The translations under genes and the position numbers were made by a program. From contig RBNI01000002.1 in the NCBI GenBank assembly GCA_003990745.1, positions 17,246 to 81,245 of the forward strand: 64,000 bases of DNA, written 5' to 3'. Positions 1 to 11,684 of the stretch are shown piece after piece (within the stretch, counting starts at the first letter, position 1; each line of letters opens with the position of its first letter). This DNA comes from Jimgerdemannia flammicorona (lineage: Eukaryota > Mucoromycota > Endogonomycetes > Endogonales > Endogonaceae). The notes beneath the pieces were generated by a model. It was not told the DNA's origin. It made no database searches and worked only from the letters and a program-made list of their open reading frames with translations.

Positions 1-115
1 CAGCTTCATGATCAAGCAGGTAATTTCCAGATTTGTTTGGAGTTTGCGTGTGATTTCAGTGGCTTGTTCAGAGGGTGACGTGTGATTTCAGTGGCTTGGA
101 GGTTGTGTGCTTACA
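1..115 (-). repeat. Tail of a family-A LTR (cut by window edge)
   Basis: Bases 1-115 match the right ends of the two A LTRs at 7651 and 16163, including the stretch GTGATTTC..GGAGGTTGTGTGCTTACA. The LTR ends at TTACA (111-115), the complement of a TGTAA start. LINE sequence begins at once at 116, so this LTR was inserted into the LINE or joined to it. The other end lies outside the window. Confidence 0.8.
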
Positions 116-2299
116 CTTCCCTACTCTCTTGTCTAATCCAAACCATTAGCCTTGACCTCATGCCTGATATCCTAAAGTAGAAATAGATCAGCCTCCTGCT
201 TCCTAAGCCAGCAAAAAATCCTACATCATCTCTCTGCTCCTCAAAGCCCATTGATATTCAAAGATAAAATTTTGGTTCTACTGTTTATGATGAAAGATAT
301 ATATAGATAATGTACAGACCCTGCTCTACAACTCCATACTTACTTCCTTACTAGTCAGATCCAAAATCCTCTCCACTACCACCTCTGCATCTAATTTCTG
401 TTATTCATCCAGAGCTGCCAACATCTCTGCACAGTTCTCCCCATCAACTATCTCTATCACCACACAATGCTCCTCACACACTACCTACTATTTTGCTTGA
501 CCATTCCTAGACTTCTACAAATATGCTGCTCTTTCATTTGCAATATCCAGGAGAGTTGCTTCTCTGGCCTTGGTCATCTCATACTTCTTCTCCTCCAATA
601 GCACTGCTATCATCTCATCCTGCAGTTTCCTGACCACCTTCTCTCCCCATAATACATGGTCCCAGAAGTCCTCACTAATCACTTGGAAGTCAATCTCCCC
701 TAGTTTCTCTACTGCCACATTCTACAATACCTTACATAGCCATTTCTCCCCCCCAACTGTCTCCTCTACCTATACCAACATGGGCTCTCTACCTGCCCCC
801 TCCTCAGTCCTGACTGACTCATCCCACCTATCCTCAGATATATCCTATAGCTCCTCCTCTTCAACCTTCAGAACTCCATACTGAACAGGTCCCTTCTCTC
901 TCATCTCCTCATCCACCACTCCCCCAGCTGGCTCAGGCACCTGGACCTCCTCCATTCCTCCCCCCTATCAGCCATCACCCACCTAGATGCTAGCTCTGGT
1001 CTCAGTCTCTACAGTCACCTCAGCTCTCTTTGGACCTCCCTCCAGGCTTACCAGTAAGTCTTTCTGCAGCCACCTCTCTTGTGCCCTCTTCCAGACAGTC
1101 CAATCTAGCTTTACCTTCTTGCCATTAACAATCTCTACAACAATCTCCACCTCATATTCCCACTAAGTCTTCTTATGTCTTGCTACCACCCCCTCTAGGT
1201 TCTCCAATACCTCCAGCAGATCTTCCTCTTCTTCAGCTATACTCTTTATTCTGGACACCTTGTACTCCACCAGACCCCACTTCAAAACTACTGGTCAATC
1301 CCTCCCCTTGCCAGTAGCCTCTATACTTGCCAGTCAAACTCTTATATCTACATCATCCATCCTAAGCTCCATCCTCTCTCAGACTTGAAATCCAACATCC
1401 ACAATCTCTCTATACCCCCTGATGACATTGTCAATCAACCTCCTGGCATCCTCCTTCTTGACTGTCAGCAGGTCTGCAATCACCAGATGGACCACTTGCA
1501 GATCCCAACATATATATCTTACCATTGGCACCATCACCCCACCCACCACCAGCCCCTTCTCTACTGCTTTTAACATTAGATCTTCATTCTCAAATCTAAC
1601 CTCCATAGTCTCCAACTTCTTCAGGAACTTCACTGATGCTGCCCCCTTAACCTCCTTAGCCAACAGCTCTAGCACCATCTTCACCATCACTACCAGACCC
1701 CAAAAGCACATTATGACAGTAAATTCAGATCTTGACTTCTTGAGTAATGGTGCTGTCACCAGCCCCATTACACCATCTGCCAAATCGCTAGGCCTCATAC
1801 CAATCCCACTACCTGGTCTACCATCAGTAGTCCCATCTTGATTTTTTTCCATCTCTACCATTACACCACCATCAGCAGTCATCTGCTCAGTCACTACTCC
1901 CTCTACCTCACTACACTGACCTCTTGAAGGGGCTCTCCCTCTCTCTCCAGTTATTGCAGACCTCTTCCCCAGCTTTCCCAGCTCCAATCAGCCATCTAGC
2001 CCAGTCACCTACTTTCCCATCCTGACCTTATCTACAAAGGTCATCCTTCTGGCTTTCTGCCAATCTGCTCCACCTCTTCCACCACTACCAGCTACTTGAC
2101 TCTATACAGAAGCACTCAGCAACTCCAATCCAGCACCTCCACCCCTCTCTACATGTTGTCAATTGAAGGCACTGGGGCCCCCCTGCCTAGTATGCTCATC
2201 AGTTTATTTATTACTCACCATGTTGTTATCACCTTTTTATGGAAAACATTGTCAGAAGTATTGTAAAGCTTGTGTAATGTGAATGGTAGCTGAGAAAGG
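116..2299 (-). mobile_element. LINE, copy 1: 5' end, ORF1 and start of ORF2 (truncated)
   Basis: Read on the minus strand, this is the same LINE family as the full copy at 47458-53002. The ORF1 stretch at 1379-1987 shares LADGVMGLV.APLLKKS and the following KMVLEL.AK segment with that copy. The section near 220-300 matches the start of the endonuclease ORF. The 5' end is at about 2299, where the shared end motif GAGAAAGGT abuts gypsy RNase H sequence. The copy is cut at 116 by the family-A LTR, so most of ORF2 is missing here. The strand is strongly C/T-rich on plus and poor in CpG, and the frames are broken by stops, so it is dead. Confidence 0.85.
1379..1987 (-). pseudogene. LINE ORF1 fragment (copy 1)
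   Basis: An open stretch of 202 codons on the minus strand aligns with the ORF1 region at 51890-52750 of the full LINE. The two copies agree through the segment LADGVMGL, a PLLKKS motif, and a run rich in Val, Met and Leu. I recognise no catalytic motif. ORF1 of fungal LINEs usually encodes an RNA-binding, Gag-like protein, and that role is inferred from position only. Stops bound the segment on both sides, so the ancestral ORF1 was longer. Confidence 0.6.
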
Positions 2300-2802
2300 T
2301 TATGCTTGAGCTTCCTTATCATCAGCACATACTGCAATAATCTGTTCCATAATAGAGTTGGTAACCAAGGTGAGAGTTTGAATAATTTCTTCAATTAGTA
2401 GTCTGGAAATTACATTGGTAACAATATTCTCCTTGCCAGGGCAATACTGAATTTTATAGTCAAAGTTGGTGAGGACTTTCATCCATCTGGCTTGCTTCAG
2501 AGAAAGAGTAGTCTGGGTCTTAATATTGACTAATGATTTGTAATCAGTCAAAACAGTGAAGTGTGCTTCTTCTAGATATGATCACTATTTGGTCAGTATG
2601 TCTACAATGGCTAGCATTTCTTTCTTATAAGTTACATAGTTAATTTCAGTATTATTAAACTTGTGAGAATAATAGGCCACAGGGTGTCCTTCTTACATAA
2701 GTACTGCTTCAAGAGCTAGATCAGAGGCATTAGTGGTAACTTTGTATAGTAGAGCAGAGTTTGCTACTTGAAGTACTGGAGTGGTTATCAAGATATCTTT
2801 TA
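2300..2802 (-). pseudogene. Ty3/gypsy family-A RNase H fragment
   Basis: The minus strand encodes the RNase H end of a Ty3/gypsy polymerase: a Y-K-S-L-V-N segment, then ARWMKVLTNFDYKIQYCPGK and EN.V.N.ISR. This is the usual gypsy pattern R-W...L..F.Y.I.Y.PGK.N..AD.LSR, with the Ala-Asp replaced by T-N. It aligns closely with 9497-9997 of element A. The match stops abruptly near 2802 and the LINE 5' end abuts it at 2299, so only about 0.5 kb of the element remains. Confidence 0.85.
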
Positions 2803-3590
2803 GTCATGGGCTAGGGTCTGAAGAGACCCCACTCCCACTCCCTGAGCCTGTGGGCCTCAATCACATTGCCATGTCAGCTCCTGGTTCTAGACAGGTACTG
2901 CCAAATGAGGAAGGCCCCACTCCCCAAGCCTGCAGGCCTCGATTGTGTTGCCGCATCAGCTCTCAGTTCCAGTTGAGTACAGCCAGGATGCTGGTCCCTG
3001 CACCACCCCACCTCCCACCAGCCAATCGAAAGGCCTCACCAAAATATTGTCTGCCCCAGCCCCAATGACCACCCTCAGCCTAGCACCCCACTGGTTTACT
3101 GTAATCACCCATCCTTCTATCTGTGATGGTCATCTCCCCTTCCATCCCAACAATACCTGAAAAACAGTCACCTATACCAGAACCATGCTCATCAGGAAGC
3201 TTGCCAAAGCCAGAGGGTCCTACCACAGACACTGAGAACCTGCAGATAACCTACACTGAGCACTTGACACCCAAGGTTGGCTGACTCCCTACGTAGCCCA
3301 AGACATACCGAGACAGCACCTTGTTGATGATGGCAAAAGGAAGAAGGCACCACATCAAAATGGATATACTCCAGATGCAGCTGAAGACACCAGAAACTGC
3401 GAAAAAGTAGAGAAGACACCAATCCAACATCGATAAAGGGGCAACTCATCACCATTGCCCTCCTCCCACTATGTCCATATAGGCATAGCAAACCAACCTG
3501 AGGTAGAGGGGGTAATAATAGGGGAAAGGGGACTCAGAAGGTTGCCTACCAAATCTTGTAACCAGTAAGGTAGCGGAGAAAGGGGTACTT
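2803..3590. other. Unassigned GC-richer block
   Basis: This 0.8 kb differs in composition from both neighbours and matches none of the elements elsewhere in the window. It contains a two-copy tandem repeat (2824-2987). On the plus strand around 3330-3480 a Lys/Glu-rich reading frame is interrupted by one stop near 3430, and the minus strand is open over 3192-3491. I recognise no protein family. It may be the remains of another transposon or of a host gene. Confidence 0.4.
2824..2987. repeat. Two-copy tandem repeat, period about 82 bp
   Basis: GAGCCTGTGGGCCTC at 2844 and AAGCCTGCAGGCCTC at 2926 begin matching segments that run to GGTAC (2898) and GAGTAC (2980). Many differences are C/T or G/A transitions. 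Confidence 0.7.
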
Positions 3591-4560
3591 ATTTTGCTAC
3601 TCTCAACTAACTACTATATATCTACATTTGCCCATATCCTTATTATTATCACCTATTTATATATACTATATTATACTCTATTATTCTTCTATTCATATCA
3701 CTTCATACTCTTTTATATTATCATTCACCCATATCTTCACTATTATTATCTGCTCACACTATACTCTATCTGTCTCTAAATTGCTCATTTACTCTTACTC
3801 TACTGTCTCATTATTATCTACTCAGCTCACTCAACTTTCTATTCTTATCTATCATCAGTATTTATCTATATTTGCTCTCTATTCTGATTTATATTTTTAC
3901 TCTATTTAAAACACTGCTCACTCACTTATGCTCTTTTATTTCTCTAGATATACTTTTGTCTATTCTGATTTATAACTTCACCCTGCTCACTTTATTTCTC
4001 AACTGCTCAATTTCCTTCTGTTTTTTTCTAAAAGTTCCTTTAAAAAGAGACTATGAGCAAGAGCTCAAACTTCTAAAAAAGGCTTAAAAGATTCTTGGTA
4101 CTATGAGTATCTCTGGAATAAAGATATTTAAGATAATTATAGTAGTTGATCATCTGAAGCCTAGTAATCAGATATATATATTATTATATAACTTAAATAT
4201 TATTTAATTGCTACTTGCTTACTTGATCTGACTTTACATCTAATATTTGTAGTAGCTATAAGTTCTATATGAGATTCTAAACTTTTATAGCTTTTATACT
4301 AAAGAAGAAATTATTTTTGCAAATAAGATAATTTATATTGAATACCTAGAGAGATATCAAATAGATTTCAAATATATATTTCTCTAGCTACATTGTTTCA
4401 GAAAGTCAGTATTTCTTAATATACTCTATATACTATAATATTTATATCACCAACTACTTTAATAATCTGTTTGGTCTACTATATATTAGTAAATATCCTA
4501 TACTCTAATACAACTAGTATCTTATTCTGAAATTTGACTTATTGTCCATCAGTATTAGTA
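3591..4560. other. AT-rich, low-complexity tract, no gene seen
   Basis: The first part (3600-4020) is pyrimidine-rich on the plus strand, so its open frames are strings of Leu, Ile, Tyr and Ser and are not credible proteins. The remainder is AT-rich with frequent stops in all frames. I see no domain or structured repeat. Confidence 0.6.
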
Positions 4561-4567
4561 TCTCTTT

Positions 4568-5080
4568 TATCAAAAAAAGGAGTATTTCAATGATAAAATT
4601 AATAGTATATTGGTGGACTTTATTGAACAATATGCAAAGGAGCTTGATCATTCTGAAGTTAGCAATTTGATCAAAACCAATAACTCTACTCAGTCTCTAA
4701 ATGATGTTTTGGTGAGTACTATTCTCTCATTTATTATATAATACTTAATTTATTATTAATATGCTATTTTATATAAAGAAATTGACTGGTAAATGTGGAC
4801 ATATCTTTTTTGTTAGAGTAGATAAATATAATACTCTAGCAAATAACAATATATTCAAAGGTAACACAATAGAGATATCTGATACTATTAAATAAGTTTG
4901 CTAGATCAAGCAGTTCTTTAAAAAGAGTTTCTTTACTCTACTAAGAAAAGGATATAGAGGTCTTAGTGGTTACAATATCATCATTAGTAAGTATTTTCTG
5001 ACTAGTATTACTCTAGTATTTCATGCAGAGATCAGCCTACTTGCTGAAGCTATTATTATCTTAGATAAGTATAAGCTATA
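4568..5080 (+). pseudogene. Relic gene with intron-like breaks (unrecognised)
   Basis: A 48-codon open stretch from 4568 to 4711 reads as a charged, helical-looking peptide (for example EQYAKELDHSEVSNLIKTNN). It is followed by a GTGAGT donor at 4712 and an AAAG acceptor ending at 4778. The next exon (4779 on) continues in the same phase with KLTGKCGHIFFVRVDKY for about 38 codons before a TAA. A second donor-like GTAAGT lies at 4987. The 67-nt first intron and conserved phase argue that this was a spliced gene or an intron-bearing transposon. I do not recognise the protein. Element B inserted just downstream at 5093, so the 3' part may continue after 24505. Confidence 0.35.
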
Positions 5081-5092
5081 TAGTATATATAT

Positions 5093-5601
5093 TATCACAT
5101 TATAATTGCTAAGTCCTTCAAATACATCGGATTCTTTTCAAGATATATCTCTTAGACTAACTCAAGTTTGTTATAAGCAAGTTCTTATTGGAGTACCTTC
5201 TCAAGGTTTTATAGTTCTCAAACTTCTTATCTTTAAACTGTCTTATTATCTCTTTAGATTGCTTGTAAGGAATTGTGTATATTATACTAAGTAGACTGAC
5301 TTTATTTTGAAGAAAATAAGAGGGGTATTTATACAAAATATAATTCAATAGTTGCTAAGATATAAAGCTAAATATAAATTCCAATAACTAAATAAAATGC
5401 TGAAATACAGAAAACTGCCAAGTTTCAGTATTGATACAGATGGTTACATAGGTTCAAAATACTGGTATAATTTCAGTAATATAGAAAAAGAGTGCTAGAA
5501 TAATTCTGAGTTACATAAGATCAAAAGGTCAGAATACTGATAGAGGAATAGCTATTACATAAGAAAAGAATACTGGTATAATTCAGTATAACTAAGGAAC
5601 T
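5093..5601 (-). repeat. Element B 3' LTR, distal part (R/U5 side)
   Basis: This matches 22920-23428 and the reverse complement of 37738-38215. It starts at TATCACAT, the deaminated form of TGTCACAT, and ends where element A was inserted after GAACT. The remainder of the same LTR resumes at 16169. Confidence 0.9.
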
Positions 5602-7651
5602 TGTAAAAGGATTGCTTTTTAGGGTAACTATTATATAGTTCTGGAAGGGGTTTCTGGAAGTTCTGGATATTCTGGAAGACTGTTTTCTTAAGGTCAAGAT
5701 CAATTTCATATGGAGTACATCCTCTATACTTATTGATTTCAAGTTCAGGTTGATGTCTCAACCAAAGTCCTTTTTCGGACTAGTTCTGGATGTTCAGGAT
5801 TTTCTGTATTTCAGAAAGTTCAAGAAACTAAGACCAGCTTAGTTGAATTGGCATATTGCTGCAGACAATACCCAATTAGGAAATTTTATGATAGGGTTAG
5901 GAGTGGGACCTAACAGGGAGCAGATTTACTTAAGAGTGGTTTGTGGGTTATTAAATAGGTTTATTCGCTATTCATAATATTGCTATACTAGGAGTAGTTG
6001 TGTAAAGGAATATTGTGGGGAAGTGTTCAGGAGTTGTGTTCAGATTATTCAAGTATTCAAGTCTGAGATTCTGAGGTCTGGGGGAGGGGGTATTTATACA
6101 TACTAGTGAGGGGCTATCTGAACTATGCTAAATATGGATGTAATACTTAGTACTTTGTTGAGTCAGAATACAGTCATATAGTACAAGTGTGATCTGATAT
6201 GTCAAGAGATCATCTGACTACTGAGTCAGTTTACAGTCATATTGTATATATAAGGCTAATCTAACTATACTATGACTGCTAAGCTATTTATAGGTTTAGA
6301 CACTGTCTGGGTAGTTTTTGATAATATCACTATTGATGACATCATCTCTGATAAAGTAGTCATCTAGGAAGAGTAGTTCACAGATTGCTTCTCTTTGTTC
6401 ACTGAGGTAATAATACATTAGAACTTCATCACTATCCCACAGAATAGCATCATCTGTCTCATATGCTGAGTATGGAGTTAGTGGGCAAAGGAGTGGTACA
6501 TCATCTTCACTTTCATTGGATTCGCTGTCTGCATACCTTCTATAGGTTATAGCACTATGAGTTATAGAGTTGTAGTAAGCTAGTAGCTGTAGTTCATATT
6601 GCTCATACTTGGGTGATGGAGTTGTTGGTTCAATCTCAAGGGTTATCTGAAGATACAGATTGTATTCTTCTGTCTCTTCATTATAGTTGAAGTAATCAGG
6701 GGTGAATGTGGATTGGTATTCATGCCGTGGTCATTGTCCCAATAGGTCTTGTAGGTGGTTATGAACTGCTGTAAGTTCATTGGCAAGGTTGGTGGTGTGA
6801 TCAGGGTTGGCAGAGATCCTTGGCTTAAGATCATGTTGGCATCAGAGGGATTATTGTCTTCTGCTTCATTTTTGTCAAATTGGATTATATTATAGATATT
6901 CTTCATGGTGTATCTGACTTGAGGCATTTGTAGGATATGGTTATCAGGATGTGGGAAGGTCCTATCTGTGGTCTGAATGTATTTGAGATACTTGTGGTTG
7001 AGTTCTTATATTATATCGTCAATTTGACTGTAGAACAGGGTAGTAACCATTTTGCTGGTAGTAACTCAGAGGTGGGGGATAACAGTGCTAAACTCATAAA
7101 AGAGTTCTCAGTGTTTATGGGCAATGAGTTTCTGGTATTGGGACATCTGGATAATGTCCATATCATAGTGGTGTTCAACTATATCTTCTAGGAGGCAGCC
7201 AATCTGGTAGTAGCTTGAGATTTGTCCAATTTAGTGGGCTTTGCTAAGCATGTTCAGAGCATTCCATTGGGCTTCCATGAAGTAGAGGGGTGCTAGACTA
7301 TGGATATTCATGAGGGGCAGAGGGGGTGTGGCTCAGTTGACAATGGCATTCCAAATGTTAGTGTAGATGCAGTTGTAGATCTCAGTAGTTATGTTTGTAT
7401 ATGTTCAGAAGTTGTGGTTGTTATTTGTTTTGGTTCTCTGTTTTGATATATCTTGGTGCTCAGTATATATGCATTTGGTCCTAATTGGTAAGATTCTGTT
7501 TATGTAAATCTTATGTTCCATGACTTCATATTGACTCAGCTTTGTGATCTTGTAGGTGATTTCCAGATTTGTTCAGCTGATATATGTAATTTCTATAGCT
7601 TGTTCAGAGGGTGACATGTGATTTCTGTGATATGGAGGTTGTGTGCTTATA
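5602..7651 (-). repeat. Element A 3' LTR (2,050 bp)
   Basis: It aligns end to end with 14118-16163. It is very long for a fungal LTR, and the extra length is a U3 that contains a long ORF (see 6296-7311). Differences between the two LTRs are mostly C/T or G/A transitions plus a few small indels. Confidence 0.92.
6296..7311 (-). pseudogene. U3-embedded ORF of element A (3' LTR copy)
   Basis: On the minus strand an ORF can be followed from about 7311 (MNIHSLAPLYFMEAQ) through QWNALNMLSKAH and MPQVRYTMKNIYNIIQFDKN to a TAA at 6296-6298. The last 140 or so codons (about 6720-6296) have no stop at all and end in an acidic tail containing DDVINSDII. One base is missing near 6725 relative to the 5' LTR copy (GACCACGGCATG against GACCACTGGCACG), which shifts the frame. 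The earlier part has several TGA/TAG codons at likely Trp or Arg positions. The ancestral protein had roughly 340 residues. It is not Gag, which lies separately at 12200-13990. I know of no family for it. Confidence 0.55.
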
Positions 7652-8100
7652 ACTCTCCCCTTCTTAGCTTTTGATGTCCTCATCAGGGGCCTTCTAATTT
7701 TGTTCTAGTATTGTTATATCATTTGGAAGGTTAAAAGTCCAGTGAAGTCCATTTTTCTCAGAAAGTAGCATACTTGTAGTATAGTTGCCTAACATATTGG
7801 ATTCATACGTTAAAGGGTTGTGTGTTCGATACCATGTACCAGAAGTAATTCTGATGTCATTCACTACTGGAGAATTTCCTCTAAGGAATCTTCTTAAATA
7901 TCTATATCTTATTTCCCACCAGTGATATGGGGAGAATAGGCTTGCTTTTAGTTTTGCTATTTTTTCAGAGGGTTAGTATTCTTTTGTCTTGACTTGCTGA
8001 GTTCTTGATTTTGTTCATGATAATTATAATATTCAGGAGGGTAATATATAGTATATACTAATAGGTGTCAGATATTCAGTTTTAGTTGTTCAAGAAATCA
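7652..8100 (-). other. Element A 3' untranslated region and purine tract
   Basis: Between the chromodomain end and the 3' LTR there is no credible ORF. The purine tract for plus-strand priming (AAGAAGGGGAGAG in element sense) sits directly next to the LTR at 7652-7668. Confidence 0.6.
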
Positions 8101-8109
8101 TATTTCTAA

Positions 8110-11100
8110 ACTAAGTCAGTAGCATTCTGGAAATTGGTCTTGGGTTTCCATGTTGCATCATGGATCAGGTAACCTTTCTATTTGACAAGGTACTTAGGAT
8201 GGTTCTTGTGTCCATGTTTGTTGAGGATTTGTTCAACTTCATATTCTTCCTGGTCATTAATAATAATAGGTGCAGGTGGTTCTGTGGTTCAGTTCAGGAA
8301 TAGTTCATCATTATTGTCATTATATTACTTGAGATATTGGATATTGAAGACTGGGTGAATCTTAATAGTGTCTGGTAGTGCCAATTTATAGGAGGTTGGA
8401 GAGACTTGTGCAATGACTTTGAATGGTCCAATAAACTTACTATTCAGCTTTGTAGATAGTCTGTACTTAAGGTTGTCAACTTGATATCCTCGGATGTCTA
8501 GTAGAACTTTTTCTCCAATCTCAAAGGTTTCTTCTCGGCAATATTGGTTAACATACTGTGACTGTTATTCTTGAGCTTGCGATAAGTTCTCAATTGTAAT
8601 CTGGCTTAGATTACATATTTGGAGCAAGAATTCTTCAACAGCTTTGACTGTGGAGAGTTCTTCAGTGGTTCAGATAAGTGTCAAAGGGGTGTTTGGGTTT
8701 TGTCTAGTATTGGCAAAGAATGGAGTCATTCCAAGAGAGACTTGCTTACTGTTGTTATAGGCAAACTCAACTACAGTGAGGTGTTCATGCCAGTTATCTT
8801 GTCTATAGGAAATATAGTTCCTTAGTATTTATTCTAGAGTTTAGTTCATTCTTTCAGTTTGGCCATCAGTTTCAAAGTAAAAGGCTGTAGATAGTACAAG
8901 TTTTGTTCCAAGGTGTCTATAGAGGGCTTTTCAAAAGTAGCTGGTGAATTTCGGGTCTCAATCACTAACAATGATCTTAGGAAGACCATGATAGTGGAAG
9001 ATGTTGTCAAACAAGAGTGTGGCTATGTCTGGTGCTGTTGCAGTAGTAGTAGTTGGTACAAAGTGGGCTTGTTTGCTGAGATAGTCCACAAAGACAACAA
9101 TTGCATCTTTTTCATTCTTGGTTCAGGGTAGTTATATAATGAAGTCTATAGAGATTTATTCCCAATTAGTAGATGGTACTGGAATAGAGTGGAGTAGACC
9201 AGGTTTTGCTAGTGTTAAGGACTTGTTTCATTGGCAGGCATCACAGGAAGTGATGTAGGTCTTTGGCTGATCTGCCATGTAGGGCCAATAGAAGTTTCAG
9301 GAGATAACTTCATAGTATTTGTTAAATCCTAAATGTCCAGCTATAGGGGCATCATGATATTCAAATAGGATAGTCCTTTGGAGGTCTCAGTTGTTTGGAA
9401 TATACAATTGGTCCTTATAGTAGATATCATTATCCTTGAGTTGGTATTGATGGTACCAAGTATGCTTGTCAGCATTACCACTATTCAGGATTTCTTAGAG
9501 TGCTTGAGCTTCCTTATCATTAGTACATGCTGTGATAATTCGTTCCATGATAGAGTTTGTAACCAGTGTAAGGATTTGAATAACTTCTTCAATTAGTGGT
9601 CTTGAGATTGCATTGGTAATAATATTTTCCTTACTAGGGTGATACTGAATTTCATAGTCAAAGTTGGTGAGGACTTTCATCTATCTGGCTTGCTTTCAAG
9701 AAAGTGTAGCCTGGGTCTTAATGTTGACTAATGACTTGTAGTAGTTAATATAGTGAAGTGTGCTCCTTCTAGGTATAGTTGCTATTTGATCAGAGTGTCT
9801 ACAATAGCTAGCATTTCCTTCTCATGAGTTGTGTAGTTGATTTCAGTATCATTGAATTTGCAGAAATGATAGGTGACTGGGTGTCCTTCTTGCATGAGTA
9901 CTGCTCTAAGAGCTAGGTCAGAGGTATTAGTAGTAACTTCATATGGTAGGGCAGGATTTGTTACTTGAAGTACTGGAGTAGTTATCAAGGTATCTTTTAG
10001 TGCTTAAAAGGCTGTATCTTGTTCAGGTCTCCAATTTACAAGATTGTTGAAGTCTTTCTCTTATTTTGTGGTCCAGAGTTGTTCTTCTTTCTTACTGTGC
10101 TTAGTCATTTGAGTAAGGGCAGTAGTGATTTTGGCAAAGTTGTCAACAAATCACCTGTAATAATTTGCTAATCCCAGGAATGACTGTAGGTCCTTCAGCT
10201 TCTTGGGTCTGGGCCAATCCTTGATTGTGGAGATTTTGCTAGGGTCCACCTTAAGTCTATTTGGTGTGACAATGTGTCCAAGGAATTGAATTTCTTTCAG
10301 GAGAAATTTGCACTTACTGAGTTTTGCAAAGAGTCAGTTTTCTCAGAGTTTCAGTAGTACTAGTTCAAGGTGTTCAAGATATTTCTCCAGAGTTTTGCTG
10401 AAGACTAGGATGTCATCAATGTAGACAACAACGAATTTGTTCAGGTATGGGTGCAGGATGGTATTCATCAGTATCTGAAAGGTTGCAGGAGCATTAGTTA
10501 AGCCAAAAGGCATAACTAGGAACTCAAAGTGTCCATAGCGAGTTTGGAAGGCTGTCTTGTAGATGTCTTCTTCTTTCATGGCAATTTGCTAGTAACTATT
10601 TCACAGATCAAAAGAACTCATGAATTGTGGGTTAGTAAGCCTATCAAATATTTCATTGATTCTGGATAGTGGGCAACAGTTCTTGATGGTCTGTTCATTG
10701 AGGTCATGGTAATCAATGCACATTCACAGGTCTCCTCCTTTCTTGACAACAAAGAGAACTGGTGCACCATAGAGTAATACATTGGGTCTGATGAATCCTT
10801 GTTCCAGGAGCTTATCGATTTCTTTCTTGAGTGTATCAATTTCTCTCAGAGACATGTGGTAGATTGATTTGAAGGCTGGTTTAGCATCTGGAATAGTCTT
10901 GATGGCATGGTCTACTGCTCATTTAGGAGGTAGGTCTTTTGGAAGCTTTTTTGGGAATATGTCTTGAAATTTCTGGAGTAGTGGTCTGATACAGCTATCA
11001 ACTTTGGAAAAGTCTTCTTCAGAGTTTTCAGGTTCTCCTTTGGATGGGCGGATGGAGATAGCAAAGAGAGGGCATTTCTTGGCTAATTTCTTGAACTGTA

Positions 11101-11480
11101 GCTTGTTGATGTGGGTGATCTTTGGTCCAGAGTCACTAGAGCTGAGTAGGTCCTTTTCTTCTTATAGTTTGAAGTTGTGGCATCCTTTCTTGATGGTCGG
11201 TTCCAAGAATGATTTCATTGTCAGAAAGTGGTACAATCTAGAGAGTAATATGTACTCAATAGTCACCAATTCGGAAGGGCAGATTGCAGACTTCCTTGCT
11301 AATAATATATGAGGTTCCATCAGCTGTGACAACTGCTTGAGTTTGTTATACCGGAGAGGTGAAGACCTTGAGTCTGTTGGCTGTTTCTTCATTGATAAAG
11401 TTGTCTAAGGCACTGCTGTCTATCATAATCTTGACAGGTGCTCAGTTGACAAAAGCTTGGAGTATAAGCAGTTTGTCTGA
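8110..11480 (-). pseudogene. Element A Pol: protease, RT, RNase H, integrase, chromodomain
   Basis: In element order, the protease is at about 11440-11385 with motif IMIDSSALDNF (the active-site D-[ST]-G reads D-S-S). RT is at 10840-10000 with [12 protein letters not shown] and an intact YIDD box near 10420. RNase H is at 9990-9495, ending in the F-D-Y-E-I-Q-Y-H-P motif. The integrase zinc region and core are at about 9340-8820, with IDF, VSD.DPKF and TDGQTE segments. A chromodomain is at about 8290-8120 (EEYEVEQILNKHGHKNHPKYL, then K.KGY..HDATW). Several stops interrupt the frame, for example the first aromatic-cage-type Trp of the chromodomain is TAG. Chromodomains direct integration of such elements to heterochromatin. 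Confidence 0.85.
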
Positions 11481-11684
11481 TTCAATAGTGGTAATTTTGA
11501 TTGTAGGAGCTTTCCTTCTGTTGGTTCTTCTTTGAGCCAATTCATTGATACAAGAGAAGCAATCATCAATTATTCAGGAAGAGTACATTCTAATGCCATG
11601 GGGGCATCAGCCACTTAGTACATATCTGTCCTTGATTTTCTTATAGAATTGTTCTTCTTTACTCATAGTAGGTTGGGCTGGGGC

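Noticed and set aside
3594..4087. Several overlapping plus-strand ORFs rich in Leu, Ile, Tyr and Ser
   Set aside because: They come from a pyrimidine-rich low-complexity tract, have no domain, and overlap in three frames.
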